DNA of 14,230 nucleotides from Halobacteria archaeon (GTDB lineage: Bacteria; Pseudomonadota; Gammaproteobacteria; UBA9214), in assembly GCA_013041945.1 (NCBI GenBank), contig JABDRC010000131.1:1-14230 (forward strand), read 5' to 3'. The position numbers were made by a program, and so were the translations under genes. Under the pieces are notes generated by a model. It was not told where the DNA came from, made no database searches, and saw nothing but the letters and a program-made list of their open reading frames with translations. This document shows, one piece after another, positions 6,833 through 13,086 of this stretch; within the stretch, counting starts at the first letter, position 1; each line of letters starts with the position of its first letter.

Positions 6833-7270
6833 GTGCACTACTCCGATACGACACAGTTGCCCTACACATGCAGACAGGTATTTGACCTGGTCGCCGATAT
6901 CGAGCGCTACCCGGAGTTTCTGCCCGGCTGGAAACAGGCGCGCATACTGGATCGGGACGACAATCGCCTGTACGCCGAACAGCGACTGCAAACCGGACCT
7001 GCCGTGTTTCACTTTCACTCGACGGCGCTGCTGCAGCCCTGCACCGGCATTCACATCAGCGCAAACGACGGCCCCTTTCACGAACTGGCTATCGACTGGG
7101 GTTTTACCGCGAGCGGTGATACGCACTGCCGGGTGACGGTCGGGATGGACTTCGCCATGCGGCCGGGGCTGCAGAACGTCGCGCTGAAGTTATTGCTGGA
7201 AACCGGCAGCAGCCAGCTGCTGCCGCTGTTCGCGCGACGCGCCCGCATGCTGTATGCGCAGGGCGCATAG
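6833..7270 (+). CDS. RatA/Coq10-like START-domain (SRPBCC) protein
   Basis: A 145-residue protein of the Coq10/RatA branch of the SRPBCC (START-like) fold, which binds hydrophobic ligands such as ubiquinone in a deep cavity. The family opening is recognisable: LPYTCRQVFDLVADIERYPEFLP, within about residues 9-31, is followed by a run of beta strands and a C-terminal helix (about 118-143). It has no signal peptide and no membrane segment. The start is GTG at 6833, preceded by only a weak purine run, and it reaches the family N-terminus. Bacterial family members are usually next to ratB or smpB; neither is here. It is divergent from the hydrogenase operon. A role in quinone handling next to a quinone-reducing hydrogenase is attractive but only an inference; it could simply be a neighbour. 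Confidence 0.75.
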   Translation: MHYSDTTQLPYTCRQVFDLVADIERYPEFLPGWKQARILDRDDNRLYAEQRLQTGPAVFHFHSTALLQPCTGIHISANDGPFHELAIDWGFTASGDTHCRVTVGMDFAMRPGLQNVALKLLLETGSSQLLPLFARRARMLYAQGA

Positions 7271-7294
7271 CAACATGTTTTGTTGATTCTTTTT
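7271..7294 (+). terminator. Weak candidate intrinsic terminator after the SRPBCC gene
   Basis: Directly after the stop codon, CAACA and TGTTG can pair around a five-base loop (TGTTT), followed by ATTCTTTTT. The stem is short and poor in GC, so termination would be inefficient. Position and the T-rich tail are the only support. Confidence 0.3.
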
Positions 7295-7663
7295 ACCGAC
7301 GAGATGACACGAAGCCGGCAAGCCCTGCCGCCGCGGGGCAGTCTGGATGAGTTAAATACCCGAGTGAATCTGGCCCGTTATGTTGTGGTTTCCGCGCCGT
7401 ACAGTCACTGGCGCGGGGAGATGATACCGGGCAGGCGCGGTCGGCGCATCGGCGCGCAACCGGCCGGGCAGGTTGACGATGCCTGCGTCCGGCCTGGCGT
7501 CTTCACATGACCTGACCAGAATGCAGGTCGGCGTGCCGGCGGCCGGTTTGCGGAAAATCAGTCGCAGAATTCGTGACTGACGGCCGTTTCCCGGGTGATT
7601 CTCTGGATTCGTCCGAAATACCCGGGTTATGCTTCCTGTACGCTGCATGGACGAGTGCAGCCA
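7295..7663 (+). other. Non-coding spacer without a convincing gene
   Basis: About 370 GC-rich bases between the SRPBCC gene and the glycosyltransferase promoter. Open frames of 76 residues (plus) and 98 residues (minus) exist but have no ribosome site or recognisable family, and they overlap each other. The notable structure is a pair of CCCGGGT / ACCCGGG arms at 7590-7596 and 7620-7626. No transposase remnant or RNA gene was recognised. The spacer separates the GC-rich hydrogenase side from the AT-richer cluster. Confidence 0.5.
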
Positions 7664-7691
7664 TTTACACTAAAGTGCACGACGGTATAGT
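7664..7691 (+). promoter_or_regulatory. Sigma70-type promoter for the tailoring gene cluster
   Basis: TTTACA at 7664-7669 and TATAGT at 7686-7691 are separated by 16 bases, with one mismatch each from TTGACA and TATAAT. The start would be near 7698, giving a leader of about 45 bases before the glycosyltransferase ATG. It is the best promoter match noticed in front of the plus-strand cluster. Confidence 0.55.
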
Positions 7692-7741
7692 CACACAGTC
7701 CTGCATGTCATCGCTCATCAGCAAGCAACACGGATCAACGA

Positions 7742-8713
7742 ATGCCCAATAATCTTGCACCAATCGGCGTATCCACTTACGCCCGCCCGGAGCATTTGCG
7801 ACAAGCCATTGAGGCGCTGAAAAACAACCATCTCGCCTCGCAAAGCACGCTGTATGTCTTTTCAGATGCTCCCCGACCTGGTGACGAGGAACGGGTTGCG
7901 GCGGTACGCAGTTATCTGCGCACGATCGACGGATTCAGGGAGGTGAATATCGTCGAGCGTACAACAAACGGTCGGGTAGAAAACAGTCGTGGCGGCATGA
8001 ACTGGCTACTGGACCATTTCGGGAAAGTGATTTTCCTTGCGGAGGATGTTGTTACCGCACCTGGTTTTTTGACATATATTAATCAGGCTCTCGATATGTA
8101 CGAGGAAAATAAGCGTATCTTCAGTGTGTCCGGTTATTCACCACCCATCAAAATTCTCGAAGATTACCGGCACGACGTTTATTTTCTAAGGAGATTCAAC
8201 GCATGGGGATTTGGCACATGGAAAAATCGATTCGATCAGGTCAGATATATAACCCCCGAAGAATATGAGCGATTTGTAGCCGACAAGAATCAGGTGCGTG
8301 ATTTTGTAAATGGCGGGGGTGCCGACATGCTACATATGCTGCATAAAGATGCCTATGGAGAAATTGATGCTGGTGATGTTAAGGCCATGTATGCTCAATT
8401 TCTGAGTAATCAATATACAGTCTATCCTGCACACTCTCTCGCTCAAAACATAGGCTTTGACAGCAGCGGCGAGCACTGTGGCACAGAAGAAAAGCACGAT
8501 GTCGATTTATGGGACAAAACATCTGATTTTGTTTTTACCAGTGAAATACAGCCTGATGAAAGAATTCTAAAAGCCAATCAAAAATTCAGAGCAATGCCAT
8601 TGATGTCGAGATTAGTAACAGTAACAAAGCGGCTTGGTATCTATAGAATACTAAAAAGAATAAAAGAGACAGTTCATAACTTATTTGATGGTCATGCTAC
8701 CAATAATTTATGA
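7742..8713 (+). CDS. GNT-I/GT2-like glycosyltransferase
   Basis: A 323-residue GT-A-fold glycosyltransferase resembling bacterial relatives of the GNT-I and GT2 families. The N-terminus IGVSTYARPEHLRQAIEAL (8-26) is the nucleotide-sugar strand-helix. VIFLAEDVVTAPGFLTYINQAL (97-118) holds the acidic metal-binding stretch, here Glu101-Asp102-Val103 in place of DxD. FSVSGYSPP (127-135) and FNAWGFGTWKNRF (152-164) match conserved blocks in this group. The C-terminal end has basic amphipathic segments (about 293-315) that may touch the membrane. There is no signal peptide or clear transmembrane helix. ATG at 7742 lacks a strong ribosome site but follows a good promoter. The second half is clearly AT-richer than the first. 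Donor and acceptor sugars cannot be told. It probably adds the sugar backbone unit decorated by the next genes. Confidence 0.8.
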   Translation: MPNNLAPIGVSTYARPEHLRQAIEALKNNHLASQSTLYVFSDAPRPGDEERVAAVRSYLRTIDGFREVNIVERTTNGRVENSRGGMNWLLDHFGKVIFLAEDVVTAPGFLTYINQALDMYEENKRIFSVSGYSPPIKILEDYRHDVYFLRRFNAWGFGTWKNRFDQVRYITPEEYERFVADKNQVRDFVNGGGADMLHMLHKDAYGEIDAGDVKAMYAQFLSNQYTVYPAHSLAQNIGFDSSGEHCGTEEKHDVDLWDKTSDFVFTSEIQPDERILKANQKFRAMPLMSRLVTVTKRLGIYRILKRIKETVHNLFDGHATNNL

Positions 8714-8746
8714 AACGAGGGTCTTCGTGGACTGTTGCGGACCCTG

Positions 8747-9994
8747 ATGGAGACATGCAATCGGGTTGAATGTTATTTTCATGGTTTGAGATCTGCGATG
8801 GAATTTAAAGATCAATTAAAGTGTTTTGGCGGCCAGGGTCATTTCGACAAGGTATTGTCGACATCAAACCTTTATTTGCCTGATTTTGACAGGGTGTCCA
8901 TGTTGTTGTCAGAAAACAGGCCATCCAGCGATAATGAGTATCCGCTGTCTACAATTCTGGAGAGCAGATTGTGCGAATATCATAACGCTGAACACTGCGT
9001 ACTTTATTCAAGCGGTTTCTGGGCGCTGGTTGCGGCTATTAAATTAAAGGCGATCGCCGGAAAGAGTAATGTAATAATTCCGTCAATGACCTACAGAAGG
9101 CTTGCCGACCTCGTTCATTGGGCCGGCAAGATACCGGTATTTGTTGATGTATATGAGGATGGACTCGCTGTTTCAGTTGAGGCTGTTCGTGAAGCCATTG
9201 ATAATGACACGGCATTGATACTGGCGGTGCATCCTATTGTTAATTGCTGTCATGTTGATTCATTTATAGAGCTGTCTGCCAGGGAGAATGTTCCTGTCAT
9301 ATTTGACGCAGTAGAATCAGTTCATGAAACATACAAAGGCAAGCGGATTGGTTCTTTTGGTGTTGGCGAAGTGTTTTCTTTTCATGCAAGCAAGCTCATA
9401 AATGGCTGTGAAGGCGGTTATATCTGCACCAATGAAGCGGACTTTGCGACCGATCTTCGCTCGTTCAGGGATTTTTGTGTTGTTGACTCTGCTGCTGGCA
9501 AGGTTTTCGGACTGGACGCGCGACCCATTGACGGGCATGCCGCCTTTGCCCTGGCTGGATTGATGGAAATTGATAAAAATGTTGCTCATAACAGGGAAAT
9601 ATATTCGGCATACAAAAAATATCTGCCCGATGTGCATGGATTAAGATTGCTTGAGTTTGACGAAAATGAGCAGACATCCTATAAAAACATCGTGATAGAG
9701 GTCATGGATGACTATCCTGTATCCCGCGACATATTGGTAAGATTTCTGAATGACGAGGGGTTGTTGGCAAGAAGTCACTATGATCCGCCGTTACATGCAA
9801 AAGAATACAGTTATGGAGTTTCTGTCAAGGGAATGGCAAATACGAATAAAGTACGTACAAAATTTATCAACATGCCATGTGGGTCCGTGGTTTCGGTTGG
9901 CGATGTTGAAATAATAATACAGATATTAAAGTACATAGAAGACGATACATCCCTTAACACATTATTAGAAAACACATATATCAGCCCTGCCTAG
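8747..9994 (+). CDS. DegT/DnrJ/EryC1-family PLP aminotransferase (catalytic lysine present)
   Basis: A fold-type I PLP enzyme of the DegT/DnrJ/EryC1/StrS family, which transaminates keto-sugars to amino-sugars. From the ATG at 8747 it has 415 residues. VIFDAVES carries the aspartate that contacts the pyridine nitrogen (Asp187). FSFHASKLINGCEGG carries the Schiff-base lysine (Lys216, codon 9392-9394). YKGKRIGS (196-203) between them is also typical. The start is uncertain. TTG at 8735 and ATG at 8798 are alternatives, and 8798 gives the usual opening (LKCFGGQGHF near residue 7). It lies 33 bases after the glycosyltransferase. The N-terminal half, where relatives have TNNGP, is divergent, so the substrate may be unusual. 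Activity as a sugar aminotransferase is likely; the substrate is unknown. Confidence 0.85.
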   Translation: METCNRVECYFHGLRSAMEFKDQLKCFGGQGHFDKVLSTSNLYLPDFDRVSMLLSENRPSSDNEYPLSTILESRLCEYHNAEHCVLYSSGFWALVAAIKLKAIAGKSNVIIPSMTYRRLADLVHWAGKIPVFVDVYEDGLAVSVEAVREAIDNDTALILAVHPIVNCCHVDSFIELSARENVPVIFDAVESVHETYKGKRIGSFGVGEVFSFHASKLINGCEGGYICTNEADFATDLRSFRDFCVVDSAAGKVFGLDARPIDGHAAFALAGLMEIDKNVAHNREIYSAYKKYLPDVHGLRLLEFDENEQTSYKNIVIEVMDDYPVSRDILVRFLNDEGLLARSHYDPPLHAKEYSYGVSVKGMANTNKVRTKFINMPCGSVVSVGDVEIIIQILKYIEDDTSLNTLLENTYISPA

Positions 9995-10110
9995 AACGAA
10001 GGCTGGTAAAATGTACATTCAAAGAGCAATCACAACGTGAACTCCATTTTTCCAGCTGTTTTCAGCAGCCTGCCAGGTATGCCGGTTGTATATTGCTGGA
10101 TGGGTACCGG
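9995..10110 (+). other. Intergenic spacer inside the tailoring cluster
   Basis: A spacer of 116 bases between the two DegT-family genes, much longer than the other gaps in the cluster. It contains a small GCTG-TTTT-CAGC hairpin around 10055-10066 and a nine-codon ATG frame at 10011. No good promoter pair was found, so the downstream genes are probably read from the upstream promoter. Confidence 0.35.
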
Positions 10111-11256
10111 ATGAATGAGATGACAGTAAATAATGGCGATAAGCAACAGAAAGCAGCTGTTACCGTGGGTCAGTGGTATGAACCAGATGACGACACGCTT
10201 GCAGATTTATTACGACGAATCTACAAAAATAAATATTATACAAATCATGGCCCCCTGGCGGTTGAGTTCGAATCCTCATTGTCGTCATATCTGAATGTCA
10301 AGAATGCGATTGTCTCTACTAACGCAACGCTTGCACTAATGATGGCGCTTGTTGCTCTTGATGTTAAAGGCACAGTCATCGTCCCATCCATTTGTTCGCC
10401 AGGAGTTGTCGAGGCCGTTCTCTGGGCCGGTCTTACGCCGGTATTTTGCGATGTCGACAAAGATACCGGCCACATGACCGCGGAAATTGTAAAGGATGTA
10501 ATAGACGATGATACTCGCATAATCATCGCAACCAGTTTGTGGGGTAATGTGTGCGAGACAGGAGATCTGGTTGGTATTTATGGTCACGCTGGTCTGAAAA
10601 TCATTCATTATGCTGAAGGAGCTTTTGGGGTAATTGTTAATGATGAGATTCTGGGTTGCGATTGCGATGCAGTAATATTCTCATTTGATTCGACCAATAT
10701 CCTTTCTACAACCGGAGGCGGTTGCCTGGCTACAAATAATGAGCTCCTGGCTCGCAAGGTCAGGAATATAAGGAGCAGTTATGGTGCCGGGGCACCTGAA
10801 AAAGTTCCCGTAACCGCAAACGGGAGATTTTCCGAGTATCAGGCAGCGCTTGGATTGTGGTCCCTTTCCGAGCTTGAATCCCATCGCGAGCGTAATAAGT
10901 CAATTATTGATATTTACAAGCAATCACTCGAGAGTATCAGTGGAATTCAGTTTCTCGGGGGGAGAGGGCATGTTATTTCAAATTACCAGGATGCGGTCCT
11001 GATAATTCAGGACTCGGGGCCGGCTGTAATGCGCGATCAGGTACGGAGCGTACTTGAGGAGCATAATATTTTTACAACGGATAGTTACGGTGCGTATTTT
11101 GATAATACAGGTATTTTCAGCAGCTGGTGTAATGGCTGTGTTTTCCCTAATATGACGCAACTGTCAGATACATCCCTGAATTTGCCTGTTGGCTCTAAGG
11201 TAACGCCTGCTTTGGCCGAGAAGATCGGTGTACTGGTAGAGTCGTGTTTTCACTGA
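10111..11256 (+). CDS. DegT/DnrJ/EryC1-family protein lacking the PLP lysine
   Basis: A 381-residue relative of sugar aminotransferases. The fold signature is intact: NHGPLAVEFESSLSSYLNVKNAIVST near the N-terminus (about 45-70), VIVPSICSPGVVEA, then TPVFCDVDKDTG. The active site is not. Where the family has FSFHATK the sequence reads FSFDSTN, so the Schiff-base lysine is Asn196 (codon AAT at 10696-10698). Where it has EDAA the sequence reads HYAE, so the pyridine-binding aspartate is Tyr167. The usual GEGG is TGGG. The reading frame is full length with no other damage, which argues against a decaying pseudogene. It could be a regulatory partner of the intact paralogue or a repurposed binding protein or enzyme. 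ATG at 10111 is chosen; TTG 10093 and ATG 10120 are alternatives. Confidence 0.85.
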   Translation: MNEMTVNNGDKQQKAAVTVGQWYEPDDDTLADLLRRIYKNKYYTNHGPLAVEFESSLSSYLNVKNAIVSTNATLALMMALVALDVKGTVIVPSICSPGVVEAVLWAGLTPVFCDVDKDTGHMTAEIVKDVIDDDTRIIIATSLWGNVCETGDLVGIYGHAGLKIIHYAEGAFGVIVNDEILGCDCDAVIFSFDSTNILSTTGGGCLATNNELLARKVRNIRSSYGAGAPEKVPVTANGRFSEYQAALGLWSLSELESHRERNKSIIDIYKQSLESISGIQFLGGRGHVISNYQDAVLIIQDSGPAVMRDQVRSVLEEHNIFTTDSYGAYFDNTGIFSSWCNGCVFPNMTQLSDTSLNLPVGSKVTPALAEKIGVLVESCFH

Positions 11257-11304
11257 AACATCTGAAGAGTGGCGCTGTAGTTTCGGACCAGACGAGGTCG
11301 CAAG

Positions 11305-11997
11305 TTGAGCCAGGATAAATTTCCTTTTTATAAAGAGCATCCAAAAACCTGTGAGCCAGATGATTTCTGGGGACAGGTAAAGCGCACGGTTAATGGGCAA
11401 CCCGTATCGCAAGAACAGATTGATATGATTGTTGATGCGGTCGTTTCAGGACTGGCGCTTGATAGCGACGACACACTGCTTGACCTGTGCTGTGGTAACG
11501 GCGCATTGAGTACCCTGCTTTTCAGTCGTTGCAGGGGCGGCCTGGGGGTGGATTTTTCCGAGGCCCTGATTTCCATTGCCAATAGCTATTTTGAGTCTCC
11601 ACCCGAACAGGCATACATCCTGCAGGATGTCGTGATGTTTTGTGAAAACCCGACCACACCTGATAAATTCACCAAGATACTCTGTTATGGGTCATTCCCT
11701 TTTATCGAACATGACAGGTCAGAATTACTACTTCGTTTACTGAAGGATAATTTTGCAAACGCAGAGAATGTTTTCATTGGCAATTGCCCGGACAAAGAGC
11801 AAATGTCACGCTTTTATGGCGATCAACCAGTCGAGCGCGGCATAGAAAATGATCCGGCTTCACCAATCGGCATCTGGCGTACTGAGAAAGAGTTTGTCGA
11901 AATGGCAGAGAGATGCGGTTGGCAGGCAGAAATTCATAAAATGCCCGAGAAATACTATGCCGCCCATTATCGCTATGACGTTATATTGTCGAGATGA
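11305..11997 (+). CDS. Class I SAM-dependent methyltransferase (TTG start)
   Basis: A 230-residue class I methyltransferase. Motif I, LLDLCCGNGALS, is at residues 58-69, and the acidic residue after strand 2 that binds the SAM ribose is Asp83 in GVDFSEALI. The N-terminal block HPKTCEPDDFWGQVKRTVNG (12-31) looks conserved in a subgroup of such enzymes. No ATG lies near this N-terminus. TTG at 11305 follows GAGG (11294-11297) at seven bases, and the next in-frame ATG (residue 41) would cut into the conserved region. Its stop overlaps the sulfotransferase start as ATGA, so the two are translationally coupled. Substrate is unknown; by context an O- or N-methyl group on the same glycan or sugar intermediate is a reasonable guess. 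Confidence 0.85.
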   Translation: MSQDKFPFYKEHPKTCEPDDFWGQVKRTVNGQPVSQEQIDMIVDAVVSGLALDSDDTLLDLCCGNGALSTLLFSRCRGGLGVDFSEALISIANSYFESPPEQAYILQDVVMFCENPTTPDKFTKILCYGSFPFIEHDRSELLLRLLKDNFANAENVFIGNCPDKEQMSRFYGDQPVERGIENDPASPIGIWRTEKEFVEMAERCGWQAEIHKMPEKYYAAHYRYDVILSR

Positions 11998-12824
11998 CTG
12001 GCATGCGGGACGGCGAGATACAGGTTGGATGGATATCCGGAATGCCGCGCTCCGGGACAACATGGTTATCACAGATATTTGCCTCATCACCGGATGTCAG
12101 GCTCAAGTCCTGCCCATTGTATTCCTTTGAATTCAAAGATGCCCTGGATGAAAAAAGCACGGCAAGACAATGGGAAAAACTGTTTTCAGATGTTTATCAT
12201 ACGAAGTCAGAGTTCCTGGATCAGGAGCATCTCCGCAAGCACGGGCTGGTCCCCCGTTTTGAAGACAAGCATGAAAGCCCGCGCCACCTCATCATCAAAT
12301 CAAACCGGTTTCATAACCTGACACCCCATATTATCGAGTTAAATACGAGGGTTCGTTTTATATACATCGTGCGACATCCTTGCGCGACCATATATTCCTG
12401 GTTGAGCAATCCACGGGAATTCCCCGCGAATGCGAACCCGCTGGAAGAATGGAAAAGTGGTCAATGTCGAAAAACAGGACCAGGTGAATTCTGGGGATTT
12501 GATGACTGGAAAAAAGTGACTGCGCAGGCCTTATTGCTTGGCAAGCAGTACCCGGGCCGTTACAGGATCGTTCGGTATGAGGATCTTGTGAGAGATACCC
12601 TGCATTATGCACATGAGCTATTCCGGTTCCTGGGAATACCGCTAGAGAAACAAACGCTTGAATTTATAGAGCAATCACATAGTCGGCATGATGAACATAA
12701 GCATTCTGTTTTCAAAAATCCCGAACTGATAGAAGCATGGAAAGAAAAACTCGACATGGCAATCGTTGAGAAATGTCTGGGTGAAATCAGGGGCTCGGAG
12801 CTTGAGCAGTTTGCAGCCGGCTGA
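11994..12824 (+). CDS. PAPS-dependent sulfotransferase
   Basis: A 276-residue sulfotransferase that moves sulfate from PAPS to a hydroxyl or amine. The 5'-phosphosulfate loop is WISGMPRSGTTWLSQIF (13-29). The 3'-phosphate site is YIVRHPCATIYSWLS (124-138), with Arg127 and Ser135 as the usual contacts. YEDLV at 195-199 is a further conserved block. There is no signal peptide or transmembrane segment, so it acts in the cytoplasm. The start overlaps the methyltransferase stop by four bases (ATGA). No PAPS-synthesis genes are in view, so PAPS would come from the general sulfate-assimilation pathway. It is the last gene of the apparent cluster. Its co-location with a glycosyltransferase, aminotransferase and methyltransferase points to a sulfated glycan or small glycoconjugate; the acceptor is not deducible. 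Confidence 0.88.
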   Translation: MTGMRDGEIQVGWISGMPRSGTTWLSQIFASSPDVRLKSCPLYSFEFKDALDEKSTARQWEKLFSDVYHTKSEFLDQEHLRKHGLVPRFEDKHESPRHLIIKSNRFHNLTPHIIELNTRVRFIYIVRHPCATIYSWLSNPREFPANANPLEEWKSGQCRKTGPGEFWGFDDWKKVTAQALLLGKQYPGRYRIVRYEDLVRDTLHYAHELFRFLGIPLEKQTLEFIEQSHSRHDEHKHSVFKNPELIEAWKEKLDMAIVEKCLGEIRGSELEQFAAG

Positions 12825-12850
12825 TTATTCCATTCAGGCATGATTGATAA

Positions 12851-12867
12851 TTTAACAGACTGTTAAA
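12851..12867. promoter_or_regulatory. 17-base perfect palindrome, possible operator
   Basis: TTTAACAG and CTGTTAAA flank a single central A, giving eight-base arms with perfect symmetry. The one-base spacer makes an RNA hairpin of full length impossible, and no T tract follows, so a dimeric DNA-binding protein site is more likely than a terminator. It lies 27 bases after the sulfotransferase stop and about 200 bases before the next gene. The cognate regulator is unknown. Confidence 0.45.
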
Positions 12868-13086
12868 CATCCAGTACTTTAATCCAGTCTTGAGCGAAGG
12901 TCGGAAAAATGCTCGACCCGGGCCGCCCCGCGACATCCCGGGATTCAAGGCACAATCACAGGTGATAGTCGACGAACTGCCCGGCAGGCAATGATTACCG
13001 GCTGGATCAGCTGCCACCGGATTATTCGACAAGCGCAACACGGAGTGACTGTAGTAGACTGCCGACAGGGAATGAGATGTAGCACG
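12868..13086 (+). other. Spacer before the secreted protein gene
   Basis: About 220 bases with no convincing gene. It contains two CCCGGG motifs separated by 14 bases near 12920, and the composition returns to GC-rich. An open frame to 12991 joins the next gene but has no ribosome site. No clear promoter pair was found. Confidence 0.35.

Noticed and set aside
7280..7510. A 76-residue plus-strand frame in the spacer after the SRPBCC gene
   Set aside because: No ribosome site, a TTG start, no recognisable family, and an overlapping frame on the other strand (7352-7648) is longer.
10011..10040. Nine-codon ATG frame between the two DegT genes, possible leader peptide
   Set aside because: The composition shows no run of a single amino acid, and there is no attenuator-like hairpin with a T tract after it.
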